Of a stretch of 64,000 nucleotides of DNA, positions 53,526 through 63,788 are shown one piece after another. Within the stretch, counting starts at the first letter, position 1; the number at the start of each line of letters is the position of its first letter. Location: assembly GCF_026914185.1 (NCBI RefSeq), contig NC_070574.1:806001-870000 (forward strand), given 5' to 3'. Source of the stretch: Puccinia triticina. Its lineage: Eukaryota; Basidiomycota; Pucciniomycetes; Pucciniales; Pucciniaceae. The translations under genes were made by a program, and so were the position numbers. The notes below the pieces were generated by a model. The model made no database searches. It was not told the origin of the DNA and was given only the letters and a program-made list of their open reading frames with translations.

Positions 53526-55438
53526 AATGCTTCCTGAAGTTTTCCAAAGCAATCTGGCGGAATCTTGAGAGTTGGTTGAAAAATGAGCTTCTTGAGTAGG
53601 TAAAATAAGAGAAGAAATTCTTTGTTTTGTGATTTGGGTTGAGATAGGTTGTTGATGGATCTTTCCAATTCTTGTTTTGGTTTTAATTTATTCCTTGAAA
53701 AAGCTGGTTTTGAGGTGATATCCGGTGGAACTGGGGCCGGCGGAGTCTTGAATATTTCTTCAGCAGGTGGACAAAGTGGATTCAGAGTGACTGAAATTTG
53801 TGAGTTTGTTGGTTTTAGATTTGTAGGATGATTATCGGGGTTGCATAGACTGATGGTGTTGTCTTCCTTTGCTTCAGTGTCTGCATCTGTGGTCCCTGGT
53901 TCTTGAGGTGAAGGTTTGTTAAAGAATTCTTCATGTTGATCCAAGTGAGGTTTGAAAAGGTGCTTGTTGAAAATCTTGCTTTGAATTTTGTGAATATGTT
54001 CAATCCAACTGATTTCAGGGGAGCATGGAAATTGTGGATCTTGCTGAGTTGTTTCTGTAAGGTGGGAATCTTCAATTTTTGACTTATAGTTGTTGTTGAG
54101 TTGATGTGGCTGATGATTGAAGGTTTTGATTTGCTGAACAGATTGATCCAAGACTTCTTCCTGATTCACGCTGATAGCCGTATTCACACCGTCGGATTCA
54201 AATTCTAGTATCTCAATGACAGTGTGTTTAAGCTCCATTACGGTATCCATGAAGTATGCGGTTGATGGTTTCTGGTTTGTTGCCATATCTGGTAGCTGGA
54301 TTGTTGAAGCTGTTGTTTCAAAAACTGATTCCTGAGAGTAAGTCTGTGGGTCTGTTTCTGTAAGTTCTGTCGTAGGTTTTGTAACATCTGTTATTGGTTC
54401 CACCATATCTGTCACAGGATGTGTGATTTCCATTGCCAGTTCTGGGACGTGTTTGAGTGGTTTTTCTGAGACTTTGAGTGGATAGTTGTAATCAGGAGAT
54501 AACTTTAAGCCCAGAGCGTTTGCTTGTTTTTGGAGTTCAGTAAGCTCTTTCTGCAGATGTTGGATTTGTTTCAGGCAACCTTCCTCTATCCGTATAACTT
54601 CCGTTTCCGCAGTGGCAACCAGGTGATTCCATTTGGTAACTTCATATTTCCCACTTTTCCCTTTTCGAAGCTGGCCGTTGTTAAATAAGGTTTGTTTGAT
54701 GTTTTCCTGACTTTCTCTTGAAAAGGAACTTAAGAATAAAACACTAGCTTCTTCTTTCTTCCAAATCTGGTAGGATTCCATCATGTAATCAAGTATTGCG
54801 TTGAATTTTCCAAGATATCTTCTGTAAGTCTGGTAGTTTAAGATTCCTGGTTGGGCCTGTTGTTCTGATACCTTGAATAGATCCTTCTTGGTGTACAAAA
54901 CTGAAGCATCAAATTCTCCCCAGGTGTCAATCATTGCCGTACGCAGGGTATCCCAGTTGCATTCTTTGTAACCGTCCATATCCTCAATTTGGCACTTCAG
55001 TTCCTCTGTTTGTATGAATCGTCCAATCTGAAGAGCTCTTTGAAATTTTGTTGAACCAAACCAATCTGATGCCCTTTCGTATCTCCGTAAGAAGGTGAAG
55101 AATTGATTTCCATCATAGAATAGTTCATCGTCCTCAATAAATCCTGGTGGGTAATTTGATTGTTGATAGGTAGACTGATAATGTTGTTGTTGTTGAGTCA
55201 TTGTTTCTTGTAAAGTGCTTTGTTTTGGTTGAGTTTCATCTAAGTCGGGTAAGTCCTCTTCAGTGGGATGTCTGAATTGATTATCTGATCTTGTTTTGCT
55301 TTCTTTCCTTGTTTGAGTTGGCATTGTAGTTATTGTATTCCCAATCATAGCCGGAGTTCTTGTAAATGGTCTTGTCCTTGAAGTGGTTCTTGAATTAATT
55401 GTATCCTCAAAATCTGGTATGCCAAACGCTATATTCAT
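53526..55438 (-). CDS. LTR-B Gag-like protein
   Basis: Open from ATG 55438 for about 640 codons before running into the copia-D pol tail (total frame to 53297). It has a Gln-rich N-terminus (TQQQQHYQSTYQQSNYPPGF), a helical core with FFTFLRRYERASDWFG and MIDTWGEFDA...YTKKDLFKV, a coiled-coil segment (CLKQIQHLQKELTELQKQAN), and a long polar Thr/Pro-rich tail. The core resembles Gag of basidiomycete LTR retrotransposons; no zinc knuckle or protease is seen. Its open frame and young LTRs suggest it was recently functional, though its 3' end is replaced by copia sequence. Confidence 0.65.
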
Positions 55439-56036
55439 GTTGATTGTTGTTGATCTCGTAGTGTCATATTATGATGATCTGATGGTAACTGTTACTATGC
55501 TCTGAAAAAGAAACAATAATATCTGGTCTCTGGTCTCTTTACCAGGGCAAATTGGGGGTATTCTTTCAATATTTGATATAAATAACTTTACCGTGCTGGG
55601 AGTGTTCTTCAAACAGTATCCAATTATCTGAATCCTTAGGTACTACACACCGTCGTTCAGTATATAATTGGCCGCTTCCTTCGAGTGGGCTCCAGAGTTT
55701 TCTTCTAACAGTATCTAATTATCCGGATCCTTAGGTACGACACACCGTCTTCCAGTATATAATTAGCTGCTTCCTTCGAAATACTCCTTTCAGGTCCGGT
55801 GGTTACACTTTCTCTTCAGAGGTTTGTAATTGGTTCCTTAGATGGTTCCTAATATTTGACTAGTTTTTCAACAGAATAACTGAATATGCCGTCGAGTTTG
55901 ATAGATTTGGTGATGAATTTGATTCCTTTAGCCGCACAAAGTTGAGATCTGCAGACAAGGTTTTGGTATTTTTTGATTGAAATCGGTTATAGGTTGTCGA
56001 TCAAACAAGATTATCCTATCACGTTGGGGACTCCCT
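55439..56036 (-). other. LTR-B leader with an 85-bp duplication
   Basis: Non-coding leader between the 5' LTR and gag. A block with CCTTAGGTACTACACACCGTC and ATAATTGGCCGCTTCCTTCGA (about 55612-55690) is repeated at about 55704-55780 with changes. Confidence 0.6.
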
Positions 56037-56967
56037 TGTAAGACTCAAAAGCATTCCTGAGAACCTTTTGCTGAATGGAGAAGGGGATGATGGAGGTGCA
56101 AACTCTGCCCTTCTATGCTATCAGTCAACAAGACCCACCAAGCTATGCTTGGCAAGTTTTAATCAAGTGATAGGTCTGGTCTAGTTCCAGATGAAGTTGT
56201 TCGATGACAGGTATGTGAGAGTTGAGAGTGAGTTCAGTAGTTATTTGCACATATGAGGGCTGTGGTGAGGTATAGATGTGATGGTAAGTGTGAAGGTGGT
56301 ATGTAAATAACTGGGGAGTACTGAGCTGAGGAGCTGACAACTGGGGAGGAGAGAGCTCCTTATATAGACAGAAGTGGAGCCCCAGAGGGCTTGTGGGTTA
56401 GGGTTTCAGCTGATCTGGACAACAGGGTGAGGGATTTTAGCTGGTGAGAGTAGATACAAATGATGTCATAATGTGTCAGGGGTACATAAATGATGTCATA
56501 AGAATGCAGTAGGGCTGCATGAAGGCTGCGTAAAGTGACAGTAGACTGAATTAGTTGACAGGTGGATGCAGGGGGTGCATAAATGAAGTCTGAGGCTGCA
56601 GAGTCAGTATGTGATGACATCATAATATGGAAATAGAAGAGTACTTGATAATATGTAATGACTGTAGTCTGATGGGGAGATGTATGTTTGTATCCTGTGA
56701 TGTGTATAAGCATAATGCTGTGATCCTTGACTTGAGGCTTGTGACAGGTTGGTGATTTGGTATGTTGAACGTGTGATGGTTGTCCAGCATCCAAGGGCGT
56801 GTAGGTTCCAATCCAGAGGGGCTCCCGTGACGCTTCCAGTGGTGAATAGGGGTAAAATTGGCCGTAGAATCCATTTCTGGGGTCCATTTGATGGTATCTC
56901 AAGGCTTATTGTGAGTAAATATGTATATGAGAAAAACTTTTGATTTTTCACTTTTCCGTCTACCACA
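56037..56967 (-). repeat. LTR-B 5' LTR
   Basis: 931 bp; differs from 48120-49050 at about four positions by eye. TATATA-type box (CTCCTTATATAGAC near 56356 on the plus strand; promoter on the minus strand). Confidence 0.95.
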
Positions 56968-57221
56968 CCGCCGCGTAACAACCGGACCAGAACAAGCCGA
57001 CCAAAACGGAAGCTGAGAAGAAGCAAGCGAAGCGTACAGAATCGCTCCCGCCCGGATTTTTCCTCAGTCCGTATCAAGACAAGAAACGGCCTCACCCGGC
57101 CACTCTCCCGGCGAGAAGAATTGAGGACCAGTTCAATCCGAAGGAAGCAGCGTTGAAACTACTTAAGAGTAAGTAACTCAATGGATCCTGAAATTATAAA
57201 CCACATAAAAACTTACCCAAC

Positions 57222-59942
57222 ATGGTCGCCGACACTAGATCAGGAAAAGATCATGCAGCCAACCCTTCCCCCACCAAAAGAAACCGAGGAAAAGGAGGAG
57301 GGAGAGGAGGACGAGCTCGAGGTAGTAACAGAGATAAGTACGCAAAATCTCCTTTTAAGAATAGAAACAATAACGAAAATCAACTGACTCTGACTGCTGA
57401 TAGTACTCGACAAAGCCCAACAGGCCGCAGTGGAGATGTACCAAGCGACCAAGGCAGCGTATCTGAACGCCAGGGACTACGACGAGACAAAGCTCAGCAT
57501 GAAATACCTCGACCAAGCGATCAGTTCTTTCAAGATAATCACCAATTTCCTCCCGTGGAAAGTGGCGATCAGCCAGTACTCGAACAATTGGAACCCATAC
57601 AAGGAGCAGACCAACCTTTGAGTCCTCCAGAACAACCAAGCGCCGACAAAGGGAAAGGCCGAATCCTCGAACAAGTTCAAGAACTACAAGATCCCCAAGA
57701 ACAGAACTTTGGACCGGAACAACCCACAAACGGCAGGCTCCAGCAAAGCAAAACCGTACGACAAGAAGACCAACAACAACAAATGGAAGGAAACCTTCCG
57801 TATGGCGAGGGTCTTAATGGAGGTAAAAGATGCGATCGACGAATAGTCGACCCGATAGAAGTCGGACAGATTCCTTTTTCAGTAGCGTCTACTTCTAAAC
57901 AGCACATAGCATCGTCCTCTAAATCCAAGACCGACAAACATGAGCGTATTCCTATAGTTTCATCTAAATCTGAAGAGCCTAATAAACCGTCCTACTTGCA
58001 CATTCCTAAATCTGAGAAACATAAACCTACCCGTCGCGATGTTACCCGCCATGAAGCCAAAGTTGTAAACCGAGATCATAATATTGTTACTACAGAAACA
58101 CAAAATGATAATCATAACATTAACAACATTGATGAGCTGGTAGAACCAGATGAGTCCCTAGCAAGGGTTGAAAACTTTTTTAACCAAATACTGATTAAGA
58201 ATATCAAACACATTGATAACAAAATCAACATGATACATAACACGGTGCACGATAATGCCTTTAAAATTAAGAGTTTATCTGAGAATGCGGTGGAAAGCAC
58301 TAAAGATATTCGACACATTGTACCAGAAGTCAAGAAAACAGCAGGCATAATACAACAAATTAGTAACATAAAGCTAGGCCTAGTAGACTATAACAATAAA
58401 TTAAAAACAGTGACAGAGCAAATTCAAACAAATGCTAAAGAAACCACAGTAATCAATAAATTGAACGCAATACATACTGACATTAACAGGTTGGATATAA
58501 CCAGCAAATTGGACCAGCTCAAAATAGACAGTGAGCATGAGTCAGAAAACCGTGAAACCCAGGATGAAAACATACTTGAAATCATGGACAAAGTTGATAA
58601 ACTAGAACAACTCATCATACACAACAGTGACAGTATGGCAGAAGAAATTATCAAAATCAACAGCAGATTTGATGAACTACAGACCAAGCTCATAAGTAGC
58701 ATGGAGAATATAGCACAGAAAATTGATAACAATACACCAGTGCAACCTCCAAGTCAGACCCCATACAAATCAGGGATGAAAGATGTACCACCACATCAAT
58801 CCAGTAATCCTTTTAGAAGAATGACAGAACAAGAAACTCCTATAAGGAGAGAATATACAGTTCCACCAACACCATTTTTCAAAGAACCATCATATAACCC
58901 AAGCATCCAAACCAATAAAGATAAAGATGTGCCCAGGATTAAAGATTGGCCATCTTTCAGAGGTGAAGGAGAATATGATCACCTGGATTTCATTAAAACA
59001 ATTGATTTGTACCAAGAAGACTTTGAGCTGAGTGATTCATCAATCACAGGAAGACTTAACAGTCTCTTTAAAGGCTGTGCCAAGCGCTGGTACACAGATT
59101 CATGCTCAACTAATGGTAAACAATCTTGGGAATGGTGGAAAGAGCAGATTAACAGCAAATGGGGAAGCCCAGCATGGCGCTTTAAGATTGAGAACAAATT
59201 TGATGAGAGCACTTTTGACATTGAAAAGGACAATCCACTTAAATGGGTGATTTCTCAGAAAGACAGATTGAAAGCCATATGGCCCAACCTAACAGACAAT
59301 GAATTCCACCTGAGAATCCTCAAAAAATGTGGAGGAGATCTAGAACACGCCATTAAGAGTAGACTACCTTACAATGCAAGTACTGAAGATATAGTTAACA
59401 CACTAGAAGACAGAACTACACGTACACGCATTGGCAGAAGGTACAAGCCCAAATATCAAGGAGATACAACTGAGAAAACAGCAGAGAAAAAACAATCCAC
59501 TTCAAAAGACCAGAGTTATCAGAAAGATAAGAAGTGCTACAACTGTGGTAAGATGGGACACACTTCACCAAACTGCCCTCAACCAAAGAAAAACATTAAC
59601 AATGTTGAAATAGAGGCAGAAGAAACAGCAGAAGATAAGACCCAATCAGACACAGAAGAGACACATGATGATGGGTCATCAGTCTCATCAGGGTCTTGTA
59701 ACATGATCAACATAGATATAGAAATGGCTGAAGCTGAAACAGAACACAATTTACCACAAGCATGGCATCCTGGACAACCTATAGGAAATATCCAGGAAGC
59801 CAGACTGATGAAAACTAAACCTACAAGAGGGAAAGGCTACACAGCTGGTAAAACCAACATTACACATATACTGTTTAATGGTAGAGAAGCAGAGATGTTA
59901 CTTGACAGTGGTGCATATTGCTTAGTAGTACCAGAGACATAA
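57222..59942 (+). CDS. gypsy-A Gag and N-terminal protease
   Basis: 906 codons from ATG 57222. Basic N-terminus (KRNRGKGGGRGGRARGSNRD), a long polar Lys/Glu/Asn-rich region predicted to be coiled coil (about residues 290-510), a gag core near residues 565-700 (WPSFRGEGEYDHLDFIKTID; CAKRWYTDSC; ESTFDIEKDNPLKWVISQKD), a CCHC knuckle (CYNCGKMGHTSPNC, about residue 772) and the protease active site LLDSGAYCLV (Asp at about residue 895). The frame ends at TAA 59940, eleven residues after that Asp, and continues in the same frame into pol. An alternative frame starting at 57181 is not supported. Confidence 0.9.
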   Translation: MVADTRSGKDHAANPSPTKRNRGKGGGRGGRARGSNRDKYAKSPFKNRNNNENQLTLTADSTRQSPTGRSGDVPSDQGSVSERQGLRRDKAQHEIPRPSDQFFQDNHQFPPVESGDQPVLEQLEPIQGADQPLSPPEQPSADKGKGRILEQVQELQDPQEQNFGPEQPTNGRLQQSKTVRQEDQQQQMEGNLPYGEGLNGGKRCDRRIVDPIEVGQIPFSVASTSKQHIASSSKSKTDKHERIPIVSSKSEEPNKPSYLHIPKSEKHKPTRRDVTRHEAKVVNRDHNIVTTETQNDNHNINNIDELVEPDESLARVENFFNQILIKNIKHIDNKINMIHNTVHDNAFKIKSLSENAVESTKDIRHIVPEVKKTAGIIQQISNIKLGLVDYNNKLKTVTEQIQTNAKETTVINKLNAIHTDINRLDITSKLDQLKIDSEHESENRETQDENILEIMDKVDKLEQLIIHNSDSMAEEIIKINSRFDELQTKLISSMENIAQKIDNNTPVQPPSQTPYKSGMKDVPPHQSSNPFRRMTEQETPIRREYTVPPTPFFKEPSYNPSIQTNKDKDVPRIKDWPSFRGEGEYDHLDFIKTIDLYQEDFELSDSSITGRLNSLFKGCAKRWYTDSCSTNGKQSWEWWKEQINSKWGSPAWRFKIENKFDESTFDIEKDNPLKWVISQKDRLKAIWPNLTDNEFHLRILKKCGGDLEHAIKSRLPYNASTEDIVNTLEDRTTRTRIGRRYKPKYQGDTTEKTAEKKQSTSKDQSYQKDKKCYNCGKMGHTSPNCPQPKKNINNVEIEAEETAEDKTQSDTEETHDDGSSVSSGSCNMINIDIEMAEAETEHNLPQAWHPGQPIGNIQEARLMKTKPTRGKGYTAGKTNITHILFNGREAEMLLDSGAYCLVVPET

Positions 59943-62900
59943 TTAAGAAAATTATGCCCAGACTATAAGGATATTCTCCTACCACTAGGAAAAGTAAGAA
60001 TAAACAGCACCAGTAGTACCATGAAACCAATAGGAGTATTTGAATGCCCCATAATAATTCCTCACCCAACAGGATCAGTCAGAATGACAGTGGAATTCAT
60101 TGTAATAGAGGATGCAGTAAGTAAACACTTCATCCTAGGAAATGACTACTTAAATATCTATGGCTTTGACATAACCAATAGTAGGGAAAGATACTTCACT
60201 ATTGGGAATGACAATAAAAAGAAGAAATTCCTATTTAAATCCAAAGAACCTCTACCTGTAGAACAAGTAGAAATATATAATGAGGAAAAAGAGAGATTTG
60301 GAAGAGAACAACTAGCAGAAGCTAATTTTAATGATAAACTGAGTGTAGATCAACTATTACAGTTACGCAATATGCTGTATAGGAACAAGACTGCATTTGC
60401 ATCAGATAAAGAACCACTAGGAGCAGTTATAGGCCACGAAGTGGACATAACATTAAACATTGAGCGCCCCTACCCACCTTTACTAAGGAGACCAGCTTAT
60501 CCAGCAAGTCCCAGAGCAAGGGAAGAGCTTGCCAAACACCTGGATGAACTAGTAAGGCTCAATGTCCTCAGGAAAGTAGGGCATAATGAAGAAGTGGAAA
60601 TAACCACACCAGTAATTATAACCTACCATAATGGTAAATCACGCATGGTAGGAGATTTCCGTGCACTGAACACCTACACAGTCCCAGACAGATATCCTAT
60701 ACCAAGGATACAGGAGACTCTGACTAACCTAGCTAAAGCTAAATACATTACCAGTATGGATGCTTCAAAAGGATTTCATCAGAATGTAGTAACAGAACGT
60801 GCAAGAAAATACCTGAGAATTATAACACACAAAGGTGTTTATGAATACCTCAGGATGCCTTTTGGAATTAAAAATGCCCCATCACATTTCCAAAGAATGA
60901 TGAATACCATCTTCTGTGAAGAACTTGGACTAGGATGGCTAATTATATACATAGATGACATAATTATATGCTCTGAAACATGGGGAGACCATATGAGTAG
61001 AATAGAACTAGTTCTAACAAAAATAATTAATGTCAACATGAAAATTTCATTAAAGAAATGTGCATTTGGATTTGCAGAAATTAAAGCACTAGGACATGTA
61101 GTTTCGGGACTAGCATTATGCATAGACCAGAATAAAGTAGCAGCAGTGTTACAGAAACCAGCACCTACAAACAAAAAAGAAATGCAAAGCTTTCTTGGGT
61201 TTGCCAGCTACTACAGACAACACCTGGAAGGCTATGCAGCTATGGCCAGAAGCTTGTATGAAATAGCATCAAATGACACAGCCTTTGAAATGACCACAGA
61301 AAGACACATGGCATTTAATAAAACAAGAGAACATCTGAACAGAGCACCTCTATTATTAATGCCAGATTTCAAGAAACCATTTGTGTTATATGTGGATGCC
61401 TCAATGGAAGGACTAGGAGCAGCCCTCCATCAACTACAAATTATCAATGATAAACCAGTAGAGGGTCCCATTTGTTTCATATCCAGACAACTCAAGAAAA
61501 CTGAAGCACGCTATGGAGCAAGCCAACTAGAATGCTTATGTTTAGTCTGGGCACTAGAGAAACTTCACTACTATCTAGATGGAAGTGTGTTTGATGTCAT
61601 TACAGACTGTATTGCACTAAAATCACTCATCAATATGAAAACCTCTAACAGACATATGCTTAGATGGCAGATATCCATTCAAGTGTACAGAGGTAATATG
61701 ACAATTATTCATAAAGAAGGGAGATTGCATAAAAATGCAGATGGACTTTCTAGATGGTCCCTGCCAAACACACCAGATAATCCAGCCTGGGCGCCTGAAG
61801 ACCCAGATGAACTACCAATTATGGGAATTAGCATCACTGAACTAGAAGATGAATTCTTTGAAGAAATCAGAAATAGTTATAAACAGGACAAGAACTGTAC
61901 ATTACTAGTACAAATATTATCCAAAACAGATTCAAAGGACGATGATCTGATTGCAGCACTTGATACAGCATGGAAGAAATCATACCAAGAAGGAAGATTT
62001 CACCTATTTGACGGAATCATCTATCACAGATCCAAACATACATGTGTAGTAACTGTAACGGACAGAGTATTGATCAATACACTATTACATGAATGCCATG
62101 ACAGTACATCATCTGGCCACCTATCTTCAGACAGAACAGAAGACAGAGTAAGGAATCTAGCATGGTGGCCAACATGGCAACAAGATGTAGAAACATACTG
62201 CACTACATGTGAAAGATGCCAGAGAGCAAACAAAGCAACAGGCAAAAGGTTTGGACACATGATAAAAATAGAAGAACCTACTAGACCATGGGAGACAGTT
62301 AACATGGACTGGGTTACAGGATTACCACCTGGAGGAAAGAAAAACTATAATGCATGTCTAGTTATTGTAGACAGATTTAGTAAAACACCAATATTCTTGC
62401 TAGCAGAGAGAATGATTCAAACTTTGGAAGACATGCTAAGAAGATTCTGTGCCTATGGATTGGAGTTTAAAGACTCTGATGGATTTACTCATGACTGGGT
62501 CACACTATTACCAGCCCTAGAACTAGCCTACAGAACATCAACCCATGCATCAACAGGGAAAACACCAGCTATTCTAGAGAAAGGATGGAACCCCAGACTA
62601 CCACAAGACAGCCTGAAAAAGGACTTAGTAGAAGTACACCCCACAGCAGCAAGCTTTAAGAACATGCTGGACAAAGCCAGGAACCACGCCCAACAAAGCA
62701 TGGACAATGCATTTGAATACAGCAAAGAAAAATGGGACAAAAAGCATAAAGTACCCAGTTTTAAAATAGGAGACTTAGTATTAATATCAACCACAAACTT
62801 TACTAATATTAAAGGACCTAAGAAACTTAGAAATGCCTTTGTAGGACCATTTGTAGTCAAAGCCTTACACGGACCAAATGCAGTAGAAGTGGAACTATAT

Positions 62901-63206
62901 GGAGAACTAGAAAAAAAACACCCTACATTCCCAGTAAGCTTACTTAAGCATTATAATGAATCAGACGCTGAATTATTCCCTTTACGCAAGGAAATACCTG
63001 AAGCAGAAGTACCTCCACTTGAAGAATCAGAGGAGAAGAAAATTCATAAGATCTTGAAAGACAAGAAGATCAGAGGAGAGAAAGATAAACTATATCTTGT
63101 AAGATACAGGAACCCAATTCATGAAGATGAATGGCTACCAGAGAAAGAAATCAAAGATGCAGACAAATACCTCATAAGATTCAGGAACACTAAAAACAAA
63201 GATTGA
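59943..63206 (+). pseudogene. gypsy-A Pol (RT, RNase H, integrase with deletion, chromodomain)
   Basis: Same frame as gag after the TAA; the first ATG is 60021. It reads the end of protease (FILGNDYL), RT ([46 protein letters not shown], about residue 310 from 60021), RNase H ([29 protein letters not shown]), an integrase HHCC finger ([13 protein letters not shown] ... CTTCERC), the first catalytic Asp (NMDWVTGLP), a [12 protein letters not shown] C-terminal domain and a chromodomain ([20 protein letters not shown]). Near 62400 the text passes from PIFL straight to [10 protein letters not shown], where the family has some 60-70 more residues including the second catalytic Asp. So the integrase is inactive. 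Confidence 0.92.
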
Positions 63207-63218
63207 GTACAATCTTTT

Positions 63219-63396
63219 TAGAGGGGGCAAGTGTCAGCCTTAGAGATACAACAAGTATCCTAAAGTCTGCAAAAACTAGTAAACCATTTACAAATCCTGA
63301 AATATTATTGAATATTCAGAATCCTTGTGTTAAATTAAGGGGGGTCACCCACTCAAAGTAACCCCTCATTCCTACTCCTTCATACATTTTTTCATA
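63219..63396 (+). repeat. gypsy-A polypurine tract and truncated 3' LTR
   Basis: Polypurine tract AGAGGGGGCAAG (63220-63231), then TGTCAGCCTTAGAG from 63232. The LTR breaks after TTTTTTCATA at 63396; the 5' LTR continues there with TATGTACA (46898 onward). Confidence 0.93.
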
Positions 63397-63427
63397 CTAG
63401 AGACCAAGGCGGCTTCGCCGCTGCAAA
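63397..63427 (-). mobile_element. Helitron-like 3' terminus 3, inserted in the gypsy-A 3' LTR
   Basis: Minus strand: hairpin GCGGCGAAGCCGC, about 10 bases, CTAG at 63397-63400, then T. Because the intact LTR copy shows A|T at this position, insertion between A and T is directly visible. The body extends beyond the window. Confidence 0.75.
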
Positions 63428-63576
63428 TAAAGAGTCCTGTTACATTCCCATCCAGGTACAATAGGTTCCAGTCCCAACCTGGACAGCATAGCACCTCCAA
63501 GAACACACCACCCCGGGCATTATAGGAATATAGATTGTAAATAACCCATTGACATCAAGCCTTCCAGATGAAATAA

Positions 63577-63785
63577 GGGCCTGTACTATAGGGCATGAAG
63601 ATTGAAATTTTCAAATTTATTTATTCCAAAATTTGTTAGAAATAAAACTGAGCCTGGCCCAAAATGTGGTCTTGAGCCCAAACGTGGATGATTTCAAAAA
63701 TTGAACCCTCCTCTAGTTTTCACTTTTTGTGTAAAGGGCAACAAAAATGAGAATTTTTGAAAATTGGAGCCCATGGTACAGGCCC
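63577..63785. mobile_element. small MITE with TAA duplication
   Basis: 209 bp, ends GGGCCTGTAC / GTACAGGCCC, flanked by TAA (63574-63576; 63786-63788), as for PIF/Harbinger MITEs. No coding sequence. It lies in the Helitron body or later flank. Confidence 0.65.
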
Positions 63786-63788
63786 TAA

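Larger units (their letters stand above)
48120..56967 (-). mobile_element. LTR-B: young gag-only LTR retrotransposon
   Basis: 8848 bp on the minus strand with 931-bp LTRs (48120-49050; 56037-56967) and the 4-bp target duplication CCGC (48116-48119; 56968-56971). By eye the LTRs differ at four positions. The polypurine tract GTTGGGGGAGGA (minus strand, 49051-49062) adjoins the 3' LTR. It encodes a gag-like protein (53530-55438) but I find no reverse transcriptase or integrase; the 3' half is GC-rich filler plus a copia fragment. It fits the non-autonomous TR-GAG/LARD type. Confidence 0.92.
41289..63396 (+). mobile_element. Ty3/gypsy chromovirus gypsy-A, carrying nested insertions
   Basis: The 5' LTR starts at 41289 (TGTCAGCCTTAGAG) and, minus the MULE, is about 1009 bp, ending TGACA at 47741. 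Primer-binding site from 47743, leader to 57221 (interrupted by the LTR-B element 48120-56967), gag-protease 57222-59942, pol to 63206, polypurine tract 63220-63231, and the start of the 3' LTR at 63232, cut by a Helitron at 63396. About 165 bp of the two LTRs can be compared and differ at three positions. Confidence 0.93.

Noticed and set aside
57181..57387. Alternative gag start frame at 57181
   Set aside because: The frame at 57222 continues through the whole gag, knuckle and protease; the 57181 frame ends after 68 codons.
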